Assembly (NCBI GenBank): GCA_015680685.1
Contig: MNCI01002752.1
Location: 115,787-154,242, forward strand
Reading direction: 5' to 3'
Source of the DNA: Gnetum montanum
Taxonomy: Eukaryota; Streptophyta; Gnetopsida; Gnetales; Gnetaceae
Length of the DNA: 38,456 bases
Shown piece by piece: positions 1 to 8,123 of the stretch. Within the stretch, counting starts at the first letter, position 1. The number at the start of each line of letters is the position of its first letter. The position numbers and the translations under genes are program-made. Below the pieces are notes generated by a model. The model had not been told where the DNA came from. It was given only the letters and a program-made list of their open reading frames with translations, and ran no database searches.

Positions 1-201
1 AAAATACCAAAAAAAATCACATACCTCAGACTTGCTTAACCATACACCGTGACACTTACAAGCAAGCCTGGGAAGACAACGAACGATTAACCCCAAGTGT
101 TTCTTGTGGTGTTAAGGCATTTAGTCTACGGAGTTCGACCGGATCGTGCGTGCACGCTCGTATTCGTATGGTTGAGTGTAGGGGTACCTCACCACTCATC
201 A
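1..201 (+). repeat. 3' part of an LTR (U5 end), truncated by the window edge
   Basis: The sequence matches, almost base for base, the last 200 bases of the LTR at 26460-27366, from the AAATACCAAAAAAA stretch through ATGGTTGAGTGTAGGGGTACC to the terminal CACTCATCA. It therefore belongs to the same Ty3/gypsy LTR group as the rest of the window. No gag or leader of this family follows, so the element is truncated or this is the end of a solo LTR. The terminal CA fits a TG...CA LTR. Confidence 0.85.
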
Positions 202-699
202 CTAATAGTAGTGAAGTATCCTTTTAAGAGTTAGTCTTGTTTAGTGGGTTACATCTACCCTATTGTGGTGCGAAGATCATAACAACATATACTCCCTATA
301 GTCCTTTTTTTTGTGTGGAAACAAATGGACATAAGGGCTAAACTACTACCACACATAGAGACAAAGGTAAGAATTGAAACCACAACCTCCTCAGTAAGAG
401 ATGAGTGTCTTCTCTAACTACCTAAACTATAAGCACCCTATCTTAACAAACTCTTAAACACTCATTAATACCTAATATAACAATATTTATACACATATAG
501 TATAAAAACATGAAATGAAAACTATGAAACATAATAACATCTACGGCAAAAGGGGGAAGATGGGGGGTGGAAGGTGGTCTCAGAACTTAAAGTATTTTTT
601 AAAACAAAATTTACACCTTGAGCTTGGTATAGCCTAGAGCTATAGCTCCAAGCATATTCTTAGTTATTACCTCACTCTTTTAAAGAAGGACTCTACAAC
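202..699. other. AT-rich stretch without a recognisable gene
   Basis: AT-rich sequence following the LTR fragment. No long ORF and no gag homology to the other leaders are visible. A GGGGGAAGATGGGGGGTGG purine tract lies near 552-570. I see no supportable gene. Confidence 0.5.
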
Positions 700-770
700 A
701 TAACATTGCCCACTAGAATCGAACTTATAACTTGGAGTTACCAAATCAAGAGTCTACCACTAGGCTAACA
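700..770 (-). repeat. SINE-like tRNA-derived head with pol III A and B boxes
   Basis: On the minus strand the sequence reads TTAGCCTAGTGGTAGACTC, a good A box (TRGCNNAGYGG type), followed about 40 bases later by AGTTCGATTCTAG, a B box (GTTCGANTC). This is the internal promoter layout of a tRNA gene or tRNA-derived SINE. Related pieces lie at 1125-1152 (A-box half) and 1264-1310 (B-box half), so it is a dispersed repeat rather than a single tRNA gene. No convincing cloverleaf acceptor stem is seen. A degenerate tRNA pseudogene is the alternative. Confidence 0.6.
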
Positions 771-1124
771 CTTCATTATTATATGTAAAGAAAAAGAATC
801 ATAGTAATGAAACATAATAAAAAGCAATCAATTGCACAAAGGATCCAATCATTATTGCGTGTAACATAAAAATAATTAAACAAACTCAACTAACAAAAAA
901 TAACATTTAATATAAAAATGCAATCAATCAAGAAGGATATATTTCTCTATAATTCCTCTAAACTATTATGTTGCTTATATGTCTTGGAATGTATTTATAA
1001 TCATTCCTTTGGGTTTTGACAACCCCCTTAATAAGTAAAGGGAAGAGGGAGGTGGGTGTCTAATGGTGCATGCAATGTTGGAACCCTAGAATAATTATAA
1101 TATAAATATGCCCCAAGATATATA

Positions 1125-1152
1125 ACTCAAGAGTCTTACCACTAGGCTAACA
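1125..1152 (-). repeat. SINE-like fragment, A-box half
   Basis: On the minus strand it reads TGTTAGCCTAGTGGTAAGAC followed by TCTTGAGTTATA, nearly identical to the A-box half of the copy at 700-770. The B-box half is not found downstream, so this is a truncated or decayed copy. Confidence 0.5.
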
Positions 1153-1263
1153 CATCATTATTTGACAGCCCCAATAATAAGAGAGAACCACTATAAATAT
1201 GTCCAAAAACATGTACAATACTTTTCTAGAACTTACATATAACATGAAAGAGATTTTATAGAA

Positions 1264-1312
1264 TTCTTGATTTGAAAGTGCCAAGTCATGGGTTCGATTC
1301 TAGTTGGCAATA
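1264..1312 (+). repeat. SINE-like fragment, B-box half, plus strand
   Basis: CTTGATTTGAAAGTGCCAAG followed by TCATGGGTTCGATTCTAGTTGGCAA matches the reverse complement of the 700-750 copy, with the same CTTGATTTG start and the same GTTCGATTCTAGT B box. Its orientation is opposite to the other two pieces, which supports an independently inserted repeat. The short ORF overlapping it (1288-1473) looks accidental. Confidence 0.5.
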
Positions 1313-1525
1313 CTGAGAAAATTCTAATTAGACTATATATCTTGGGATGTACCTATATTACTAGAAACTGGAAATTTTTATTACGTCCAAGAACTCACAA
1401 AGGATTTGTTGAACAATTACAAAGCCTCAACACATTTTCAAAGAAAGTTGAAAACATCATTGATGTAATGTAGCAAGCAAATATGGTCAATTTGAAAGAA
1501 AAAAATCAACAAATTACAGTTAATA

Positions 1526-2110
1526 TTATAATTCATTCAAATGTGAGCCAAAGATGGACAAAATAAAAATATGTTTTTCATCCTCTATGCTTTGTTTACA
1601 CACTTTGCAAATAGGCTCTTCTCTCAATAAATTGATCCAACAATCAATCTCAATAAGAAGATGATGGAGCTCATTCTTGCTTAGCAATTTCATCATCATC
1701 ATTATCATCTTAGCTTTGTCCCAATAAAATGGAGTTGGCCACATGAGCTTGTTTTCACCATTCACCTCTATGAAGAGCTAGATCCTTCCTTGAGCAATTT
1801 CATTCCTTAAATGAATAGGAATAGATGAGAATAGATACTTTTGAGTACTAGATAACAAACCTCCTCCAATAAAATGTAAATAAATGTGTTCAACTAAACT
1901 TTATCCAAGACTTTTTCTTTTATAGTTTTCCAGAAGAGCCTTTTGTTTAAAGAAAGATCCTCCATTATAATCTTCCATAACTAAAGCTATAATTTTCCTT
2001 GATGAAACCATTCATTTTCTTGTAACATTCATTATCTCGAGTCTTTTATAAAGTACATTTCAAACAGGTAACCTCTTATTTACAAATCTTTATAAAATAA
2101 TGAAATAACA
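1526..2110 (-). pseudogene. Possible decayed non-LTR retrotransposon C-terminal zinc-finger region
   Basis: A minus-strand frame at 1526-1765 contains CKVCKQSIEDEKHIFI, which resembles the CxxC...EDExH zinc-finger-like tail found after the reverse transcriptase of many plant LINEs. Further upstream on the same strand (about 1770-2110) short pieces such as LKCTLYK-like text occur in shifting frames. Everything is broken by stops and frameshifts. The resemblance is by eye only and rests on one motif; it could be chance in AT-rich DNA. Confidence 0.3.
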
Positions 2111-2162
2111 ACTTAACCATGTTAACATCCTTCCTCCGGATATAAGAGGTTGCGACTCAAAC

Positions 2163-2168
2163 CACGTG
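2163..2168. promoter_or_regulatory. G-box CACGTG just outside the LINE target site
   Basis: A perfect palindromic CACGTG hexamer lies two bases before the 5' target-site duplication. Before the LINE inserted it would have stood about 250 bases upstream of the helicase start codon; now it is about 6 kb away. G-boxes bind bZIP and bHLH factors in plants. A single hexamer can occur by chance, so a role is inference. Confidence 0.3.
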
Positions 2169-2170
2169 CA

Positions 2171-2185
2171 ATGTTTTCGAAGTGC
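2171..2185 (+). repeat. 5' target-site duplication of the LINE (15 bases)
   Basis: ATGTTTTCGAAGTGC occurs here and again, identically, at 7878-7892. The bases flanking the two copies differ (A before and G after here; C before and A after there), so the duplication is exactly 15 bases, within the usual range for L1-type target-primed reverse transcription. It fixes the LINE boundaries at 2186 and 7877. Confidence 0.93.
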
Positions 2186-2839
2186 GACGAAATGTGGTAC
2201 TTGCGGAATGTCGCATATCGACTATGATTAATGCCGGAATTTTTTTTCTGCGCTCGGCTGCCGGTTGCTCTTGAATTAGAGACCTCTTGCGGTGCCGCTC
2301 TTCCGATTTTCGGTATCTGTCTGGCTTTTGCGCTCTCATAATTTGCTTTGCCAAATCGAAAACCCAGAAAACGGAGAAGGGAGGGTTTCTGTGTTCGCTG
2401 TGCCTGCTTTCCAGAAAACGGAGAAGGGAGGGTTTCTGTGTTCGCTATGCCTGCTTTCGAGCGCGAGGGTTTCAGTGTTCGCTGTGCTGGCCTGTGACAT
2501 AGGGCAGAACAGCGTGCTGATCACTGGGACGGGGTTTTGCTACATTGCAAGTAGGACCTTTCACCTTCTACTGTGCCCGCGGCATTACGCACCGGGTGAG
2601 TTTGTTCCATTGTGTTTTGTTTATTTTATATATATATAGATATATATATTTTTTTATTCCATTAAAAAACAAACAAACAAAAATTTCTCTATCTGTTTTT
2701 TTTGAAGTGACTAGGGGTAGGCCCAACGGGTCTGCATGACCCAATCTGTTTCCCCTTCTTGCTCGGATGTTGGAGGCAAAAAACGTAAATTAATGGAATC
2801 CTCCAACATTGACTCACCGCCTCCTGATAGCTCACCAAC
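2186..2839 (+). promoter_or_regulatory. LINE 5' UTR, probable internal promoter region
   Basis: 654 noncoding bases precede ORF1. The first half is GC-richer than the surroundings and holds the 47-base repeats (2364-2490); near 2620-2660 there is a TATATATATAGATATATATAT tract followed by A- and T-rich DNA. Overlapping short ORFs (for example 2292-2639) show no homology and are probably accidental. L1 elements carry an internal promoter in the 5' UTR, so its location here is expected; the exact start site cannot be read from the sequence. Confidence 0.6.
2364..2490 (+). repeat. 47-base tandem repeats in the LINE 5' UTR
   Basis: Two nearly identical 47-base units start at 2364 and 2411, each beginning CCAGAAAACGGAGAAGGGAG and continuing GGTTTCTGTGTTCGCT. 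A shortened, diverged third unit from about 2459 keeps GAGGGTTTCAGTGTTCGCTG. Only one base differs between the first two units (GCTGTGCC versus GCTATGCC), so the duplication is recent or homogenised. Confidence 0.9.
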
Positions 2840-3916
2840 ATGGATGCTACTGATTCTGTTTTACGTTTTGATTTTCCGGAAGACATCTTTGATCAAACTG
2901 TGCAAACATTTACTCACCTTTATACCATTGGCTTCTTTACTGGTAGGATTCCTCCTGCCTCGGTGTTCCAGGATTGGGTTAAAAAATTTTGGGAACCCCG
3001 TAATATTAGAATAACCCTAGCTTCCAATCTTACGAGAGGCTTTTTTCTATTCGCTTTTGAAACTAAGGCGATGGCAGAGTTTGTGAAACAACAATCAATT
3101 TGGGATGTTTATGGATCTTTTTTAGTCCTTCAACCTTGGAAGGAGGATTTCGATCCCGAAAAAGCAAGCAAAAGTATTTTGCCGGTGTGGATTGAATTTC
3201 CAGGACTACCTTCTCTTTTTTCTCCCCATGTTGATATCCTTGCTGCACAAGTTGGGGAAGTCATCGGTATAGAAGCCTTTTCAGGTTTTCGTCCACGACC
3301 AACTCGAAGAGTGTGCATCAAACTAGATATGCAAAAGCCACGTCCTGATTCATTGGAAGTTAATGTGAAAGGAAAGACTTTTGTTCAAAAAATCACATAT
3401 CTTACACTTCCTAACCGTTGTTACTACTGTCACGATCCGAACCACCGTAAAGCCTAATGTCCAAAGTTACTAGCCAAGCTTGAAACTGAGCGAATTTTAG
3501 CAGAACAAGATAGTGAAGAACTAAAAAATCAAAACATAGCTCAGGACATAGCCAAGGATACTGTTGAGGTTCCCCCAACTAAATCTCCTTCTTCAGATGC
3601 CAAGGTGTCCGAAGTTGAAGATCTGAGAGTCGAGGATACTGACGCCACCAAGACCCCTCTTAACCAAGAAGGGGCCCCAAAAGACGCTACTAGTAGTTGG
3701 GAGCGTGTTACCCGAAAATCTTATGCCTCAGTCACACGCGATAACCCCATCTTTAGTGCTTTCCCTAAAGGGCATCGCTCATCGACTGGTTCTAGCCAGC
3801 CCATTTACAAACGAACAAGCGCTCGGCGTCCTCTAGTTAACAACTTTGAATCTAGAAATTCTTTTAAGGCATTGGTGGTCGAGGAAGATCCTCTTCCTTC
3901 TACACAAACCCAATGA
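2840..3916 (+). pseudogene. LINE ORF1 (DUF4283-like domain plus CCHC zinc knuckle), one premature stop
   Basis: One reading frame of 358 codons, interrupted only by TAA at 3455-3457. The ATG at 2840 is the first after an in-frame TAG, so it is the likely start. Residues 1-170 resemble the DUF4283 domain of plant L1 ORF1 proteins (WIEFPGLP, VGEVIG and VKGKTF are visible). A CCHC zinc knuckle, CYYCHDPNHRKA-stop-C, follows at about residues 195-207; the stop occupies the codon just before the last cysteine. The remaining 150 codons are polar and disordered-looking, with no further stop. ORF1 proteins bind RNA and form the L1 ribonucleoprotein. The ORF1 stop TGA overlaps the ORF2 start as ATGA. 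This copy probably makes only the 205-residue N-terminal part unless the stop is read through or is a sequencing error. Confidence 0.88.
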
Positions 3917-6900
3917 AGTGTTGTTCATGGAATGTTAGGGGTCTCTCAGACCCTCGTAGAAGATATATAGTTCGAGATTATATTCAGAGACATTCCTTTG
4001 ACGTTGTTTGTCTTCAAGAAGTTAAAATCCAAGGATTCAATCTTCAAACTTGCTGCCAGAGCATTTTTCCCAACAGTTCTTATGTTTCTACTCACCATGA
4101 ACATGGTAAAGGGGGGGCTATAATTTTTCTTCATAATAAGTGGCAGGAGTCTGTTCTTGATCACGGTTGTGATAATTTAGGGCATTGTAGTTGGGTTCGA
4201 TTACGATACGCGAATGAGATCTTAGGGATTGTCTCCATTTATGCTCCTTGTCACTCAACCGATCAGAAGCTCTTGTGGAATTGGCTCAGACACAATTTAC
4301 CCCCAGCTAAATGGATTATTGCTGGGGACTTGAACATGATTGAGCATCCAAAGGATAAATTAGGAGGACATAGAGGTGGTTTAGACAACAGGGAGCTCTC
4401 TGAGTGGCTCTCGTTGAAATGTCAATTAACGTTGCAAGAAGCTAATGAAAACTATTCCTCTTCTAGTACCTCTAACTGGTTTACTTGGAGTAACGCTAGA
4501 CTTGGTGCTTCCTACATCTCTTCTCGATTGGATAGGGTTTATCTATCTACTAATCCCCTTATTCATTTTACTTCTACCAACGGTGCCCCTGTCCAAGCAG
4601 ATTATTCCCAGGTCTTGTCAGATCATTATCCTATTCATTGGTCTCTTTCCCACTCTGGGAACTCATACTCTTCTAACGATCTTTATATTTTTAACACTGC
4701 CTTTCTTCATAGTAACTCCCTTTGCTCTTTATTGATGCAAATCTGGAATTTGCATCCTAAACCCCTCGGTGATGACGGTTGGATTGATTGGTGGACAAAT
4801 GCTTGTACCCGCCTCCAACGGTTTTCCAAACATGCAGGTAAATTGATTGCTTCACAACTAAGTTCTCACAAGTCCAACCTTCATGAAGAAATTTCCTTAC
4901 TTCAAAACACCATTAATCAAGATGAAGCTACTGAGGCTCACTTTAGTCGTTTGAAACGTGCCAAGGAGAACCTACGTATAATGGATCACTATGAAGCGAG
5001 AGGTGCTCACCTCCGTGCTCGTCTCTCTTGGCTTCGCATGGGTGACCAGGCTACAAAGGGCTTTTTTCGTCTCCTCAAAGGGGGGAATCCGTCCCATAAA
5101 ATTCCAGCTATTCAAGTAGAAGATAATATCTTTACCTCCAAGGATGACATTCTTCAGGCCTTCTTTGAGTTCTACTCTCGAACTTTTCGAAAAGAGGCGA
5201 TTGACCCCACTGCAGTTAACACTTGTTTAGGAGCTATTACACCTTTTAATCGCTCCATCTTTGGTGATGCTTCTCTTCTTTCCAAACAGGATCTTGGTAA
5301 TGCTCTTCAACAACTCCACGATGGTAAAGCCCCTGGTATGGATGGCCTTCCCACAGAATTTTTTAAGAAATTCTGGCCCACTCTTCAAGACACTGTTTAT
5401 AGGGTATATAAGGAAGCTCTTAGGGAAGGATCCTTTGGTAAGCAGATTAACGCTGGTATTATTAAGCTTCTCCCCAAGTCAGGAGATCGACTGAATATAA
5501 GTAATTGGCGCCCTATCACTCTTTTAAATGTCATCTATAAAATCATTGCCAAAGCTATAGCTAATAAACTTAAACCCTTTCTTCCTCATCTTATAAGCAA
5601 GGAGCAAACCGGTTTTGTTCAAGGTAGATATATTTTAGACAATGTTGTTACTGCTATTGAGGGCTTGCACTGGGCTTCTTCCACTAATCAAAATGCTATT
5701 CTTCTTAAGCTTGATTTTGCTAAAGCTTACGACATGCTTGATTGGTCCTTTTTAAAAAGTATAGTCAAACACCACAACTTAGGTAATGCTTTTGAGAGAC
5801 ATATTGATCTTGTTTTGTCCGAGGCCTCTTCAGTCATCTGCATTAACGGATCCTTCTCTAAGGTCATTGAGCTTCAAAAATCAGTTCGACAAGGGTGCCC
5901 TTTAGCCCCTTATCTTTTCATCCTAGCTGCTGATGCTCTGGGAGCTGTTCTTAGATCTTCTAATGATTCTATGCGGCTAAGAGGTATCTCTCTTCCACAA
6001 CAAGGACATGATCTTGTTTACAGCCAGTTTGCAGATGATACTTTTATCACTTTGATCGAGGACCATAATAATTTTAACACTGCCTTGCAATGCATAGATA
6101 TCTACTGTAGAGCCTCAGGAGCTAAGATTAATTGGAACAAAACGCAAGCCATTCGATCTAGCTTCTCTCCTAGGCCTCCTTGGACTTATCACTTTGATAT
6201 CAAGTGGCTATCTCCTATTGATCCTTTCACCCTCTTAGGCATCCCTATTGCTTTATTTGCTACTCCCACTACCATATGGAACAATGTGGTGGAAAAGGTG
6301 AAACATAAAGCTTTGAAATGGGCTTCTAAACCCTTATCTCTTGCAGGTAGATTTATCGTAGCTAATCATATTTTGAGCTCCACTCATGTCTATTACTCTT
6401 CCTTTATGGCTCCTTCCAAATCTTCCTTTCATTGCATTAACAACATTCTCAGGAATTTCCTTTGGGGGGATAAGGATGATCACAAAGCTTTTCATCGAGT
6501 AGCTTGGGATACTTGCACTTTAAATAAAGAACAAGGGGGCTTAGGACTTGCCTCTATTGAGCACCAGAGTATTCTCTTGGCCTCCAAATGGGTGACTCGA
6601 TGTATGGAAGGAGATGAAGCTTGGAAGATCCTTTTTAGGCACAATATCTCTAGTCTTGGTACACACCAACGATGGCATAATACTCATTGGAGCAATTGGA
6701 TCATTAGTAAAAACTCTCAGAAGATCAAAGGTTCTTTTTGGTTCCAGCAAATTTGGCGTTGTTGGAGCCAACTTCGAGATCTGTTACAATGGAAACCTTC
6801 CCAGATAAGCTTGCAATCTCTGTCGACTCACTCGATCTGGTGGTCCCCTATATTTAAAAAGAATGGAGGTTGTCTTTACGATGAATTCTCTCATAGGGCC

Positions 6901-7713
6901 AATCGTTTTGCTGACCGCAATCTCCACCATATTGATCAATTATTTACTATTAGAAATGATTCTCCTACCCTCTCTTGGACACATGCGAAAGTTAAATGGG
7001 GGTTTCAAAGACAAGATATTGTCATTTACCAACACATTGAGCAAGTCCTTTCCAACTTTGTTGTGCATAAGATGCATACTAATACTCCTTGGTACGAAGA
7101 TTGGTTTTGGCCTGACGGTTCCCCTCTTTGCTCTTTACGTATCTCTAAAGCCCAATCTTGGTTTCATACGCAAGCTTTTCAATTCTCCACTCTAAATAGA
7201 CGTTGGAGTTTACATCTTGAGGATCACCAGTGGAAAACTATTTTTCGTCGGATTTGGACTTCCAAGGCTCAACCTAAGCATCGTTTTTTGTTTTGGTCCT
7301 TGGTTCATCAAGGTCTTCCCATCGGACATAGGCTTCTTTTTTTAGGAATTGATCATCCTAAATGCCCCATTTGTAAAGCGGATGATTCTTTTCAACACGT
7401 CTTTTGGGATTGCTCATTCTCTCAATACATTTGGCAATGGTGTAAATCTCTCCAAGTCTTCCTTCCTAATCATTCCCTTAGTTTTCCTCAATGTATCCTT
7501 CAAGATGATTGTGTTAAGCGTCACCTTCAAAAAGCCTGGAAAATCCTCCTATTTGAGATTATCTTCTTTATTTGGAAATGTCGTCTAGATGCTTGGTATC
7601 ATAACACAAACTACAATGAATTTGACTACGGTATGAAATGCTCTATTGCTGGAAATGTCCAACTTCAATGTCGCGAACTAGGCTTTCTCAATAATATTAC
7701 CTTTTCCAACTGA
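3913..7713 (+). CDS. LINE ORF2: APE endonuclease, reverse transcriptase and C-terminal zinc finger
   Basis: An uninterrupted 1266-residue protein. Residues 1-245 form an apurinic-type endonuclease: N7 (CSWNVRGL), E36 (CLQEVK), D139/N141 (AGDLNM), D207 (SRLDRVY) and D237-H238 (SDHYP) are all present. The reverse transcriptase spans about residues 460-760, with GKAPGMDGLPTEFFKKFW, NWRPITLLN, KLDFAKAYD, RQGCPLAPYLF and the catalytic FADD at 706-709. A C-terminal zf-RVT region contains CPICKADDSFQHVFWDC near residue 1151. No RNase H domain is seen. The protein nicks target DNA and copies LINE RNA onto it (target-primed reverse transcription). All catalytic residues are intact, so the enzyme could be active. 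The start overlaps the ORF1 stop by the ATGA tetranucleotide, suggesting coupled translation. Confidence 0.95.
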   Translation: MKCCSWNVRGLSDPRRRYIVRDYIQRHSFDVVCLQEVKIQGFNLQTCCQSIFPNSSYVSTHHEHGKGGAIIFLHNKWQESVLDHGCDNLGHCSWVRLRYANEILGIVSIYAPCHSTDQKLLWNWLRHNLPPAKWIIAGDLNMIEHPKDKLGGHRGGLDNRELSEWLSLKCQLTLQEANENYSSSSTSNWFTWSNARLGASYISSRLDRVYLSTNPLIHFTSTNGAPVQADYSQVLSDHYPIHWSLSHSGNSYSSNDLYIFNTAFLHSNSLCSLLMQIWNLHPKPLGDDGWIDWWTNACTRLQRFSKHAGKLIASQLSSHKSNLHEEISLLQNTINQDEATEAHFSRLKRAKENLRIMDHYEARGAHLRARLSWLRMGDQATKGFFRLLKGGNPSHKIPAIQVEDNIFTSKDDILQAFFEFYSRTFRKEAIDPTAVNTCLGAITPFNRSIFGDASLLSKQDLGNALQQLHDGKAPGMDGLPTEFFKKFWPTLQDTVYRVYKEALREGSFGKQINAGIIKLLPKSGDRLNISNWRPITLLNVIYKIIAKAIANKLKPFLPHLISKEQTGFVQGRYILDNVVTAIEGLHWASSTNQNAILLKLDFAKAYDMLDWSFLKSIVKHHNLGNAFERHIDLVLSEASSVICINGSFSKVIELQKSVRQGCPLAPYLFILAADALGAVLRSSNDSMRLRGISLPQQGHDLVYSQFADDTFITLIEDHNNFNTALQCIDIYCRASGAKINWNKTQAIRSSFSPRPPWTYHFDIKWLSPIDPFTLLGIPIALFATPTTIWNNVVEKVKHKALKWASKPLSLAGRFIVANHILSSTHVYYSSFMAPSKSSFHCINNILRNFLWGDKDDHKAFHRVAWDTCTLNKEQGGLGLASIEHQSILLASKWVTRCMEGDEAWKILFRHNISSLGTHQRWHNTHWSNWIISKNSQKIKGSFWFQQIWRCWSQLRDLLQWKPSQISLQSLSTHSIWWSPIFKKNGGCLYDEFSHRANRFADRNLHHIDQLFTIRNDSPTLSWTHAKVKWGFQRQDIVIYQHIEQVLSNFVVHKMHTNTPWYEDWFWPDGSPLCSLRISKAQSWFHTQAFQFSTLNRRWSLHLEDHQWKTIFRRIWTSKAQPKHRFLFWSLVHQGLPIGHRLLFLGIDHPKCPICKADDSFQHVFWDCSFSQYIWQWCKSLQVFLPNHSLSFPQCILQDDCVKRHLQKAWKILLFEIIFFIWKCRLDAWYHNTNYNEFDYGMKCSIAGNVQLQCRELGFLNNITFSN

Positions 7714-7790
7714 ATTCTCTTTGAATTAGGTGTCTTGATCTCCTTCTTCAGCTGTCGTCCCAGGGGGGTGCGATAAGCTTTTGTCTTGTT

Positions 7791-7816
7791 GCAGGTTGAC
7801 TGGGGGGTCAACTTGC
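7791..7816 (+). promoter_or_regulatory. LINE 3' UTR hairpin with G-rich loop
   Basis: GCAGGTTGAC (7791-7800) pairs with GTCAACTTGC (7807-7816) over ten base pairs with a single G-U wobble; the six-base loop is TGGGGG. It lies 61 bases before the element's 3' end. Some LINE families need such a 3' stem-loop for recognition by their own reverse transcriptase. A second G6 run stands at 7763-7768. The role is inferred from position and strength, not from homology. Confidence 0.6.
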
Positions 7817-7877
7817 GACATTGGGCTCTGTTAAGGTTTTGGATTTAATTTTTCTTCTCCAGCTAGCACCCCCCCCC

Positions 7878-7892
7878 ATGTTTTCGAAGTGC
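7878..7892 (+). repeat. 3' target-site duplication of the LINE (15 bases)
   Basis: Identical to 2171-2185 (ATGTTTTCGAAGTGC). It directly follows the C9 tract (7869-7877) that ends the LINE. Joining the flanks across the element would place CACGTGCA directly before one target copy and ATATCCTCCGG after it, which gives the empty-site sequence to look for in relatives. Confidence 0.93.
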
Positions 7893-8123
7893 ATATCCTC
7901 CGGTTTCAATTAAGTTTTTTAAATTTTACTCTAAGGGTCTTGTATCCATCTCTTAGCCCAAAATTACATTAAAAAGGCTTAACGACGTCGCTGTGTAGGA
8001 CCGATTTCATCCTCGCTTTGAAGAAACCTGGATATTGTTTTCAAAGAACACAATCAGCAGTATTAAGGTTCCTTAGAAACTGGTAAACGGAGGCGAGCGG
8101 AGGATTCGAACTCTTTCTCAACG
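7893..8123 (+). promoter_or_regulatory. Proximal promoter / 5' leader of the helicase gene
   Basis: 231 bases lie between the LINE target duplication and the helicase ATG. A palindromic GACGTC (ACGT core) stands at 7984-7989. No clear TATA box is visible at a sensible distance. The LINE insertion separates this proximal part from the older upstream sequence (before 2171). The transcription start cannot be fixed from sequence alone. Confidence 0.4.

Larger units (their letters stand above)
2186..7877 (+). mobile_element. Full-length L1-type LINE retrotransposon
   Basis: A 5,692-base element between perfect 15-base target-site duplications. In order it carries a 5' UTR (2186-2839) with tandem repeats, ORF1 (2840-3916, one internal stop), ORF2 (3913-7713, intact), a short 3' UTR with a 10-base-pair hairpin, and a terminal run of nine C. 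No poly(A) tail is present. The architecture (DUF4283/zinc-knuckle ORF1, APE-type endonuclease plus RT ORF2) is that of plant L1 elements. The perfect duplication and open 1266-codon ORF2 argue for a recent insertion, in contrast to the decayed LTR elements downstream. It stands 246 bases upstream of the helicase ATG, in the same orientation. Confidence 0.93.

Noticed and set aside
700-770. A functional tRNA gene
   Set aside because: A and B boxes are present but no acceptor stem or clear anticodon arm; two more partial copies nearby indicate a SINE-like repeat.
2364-2490. CRISPR-like repeat array
   Set aside because: Head-to-tail tandem units without spacers, inside a LINE of a plant genome.
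2292-2639. 115-codon ORF and overlapping frames in the LINE 5' UTR
   Set aside because: It arises from the 47-base tandem repeats; no homology, and other frames across the repeats are equally open.
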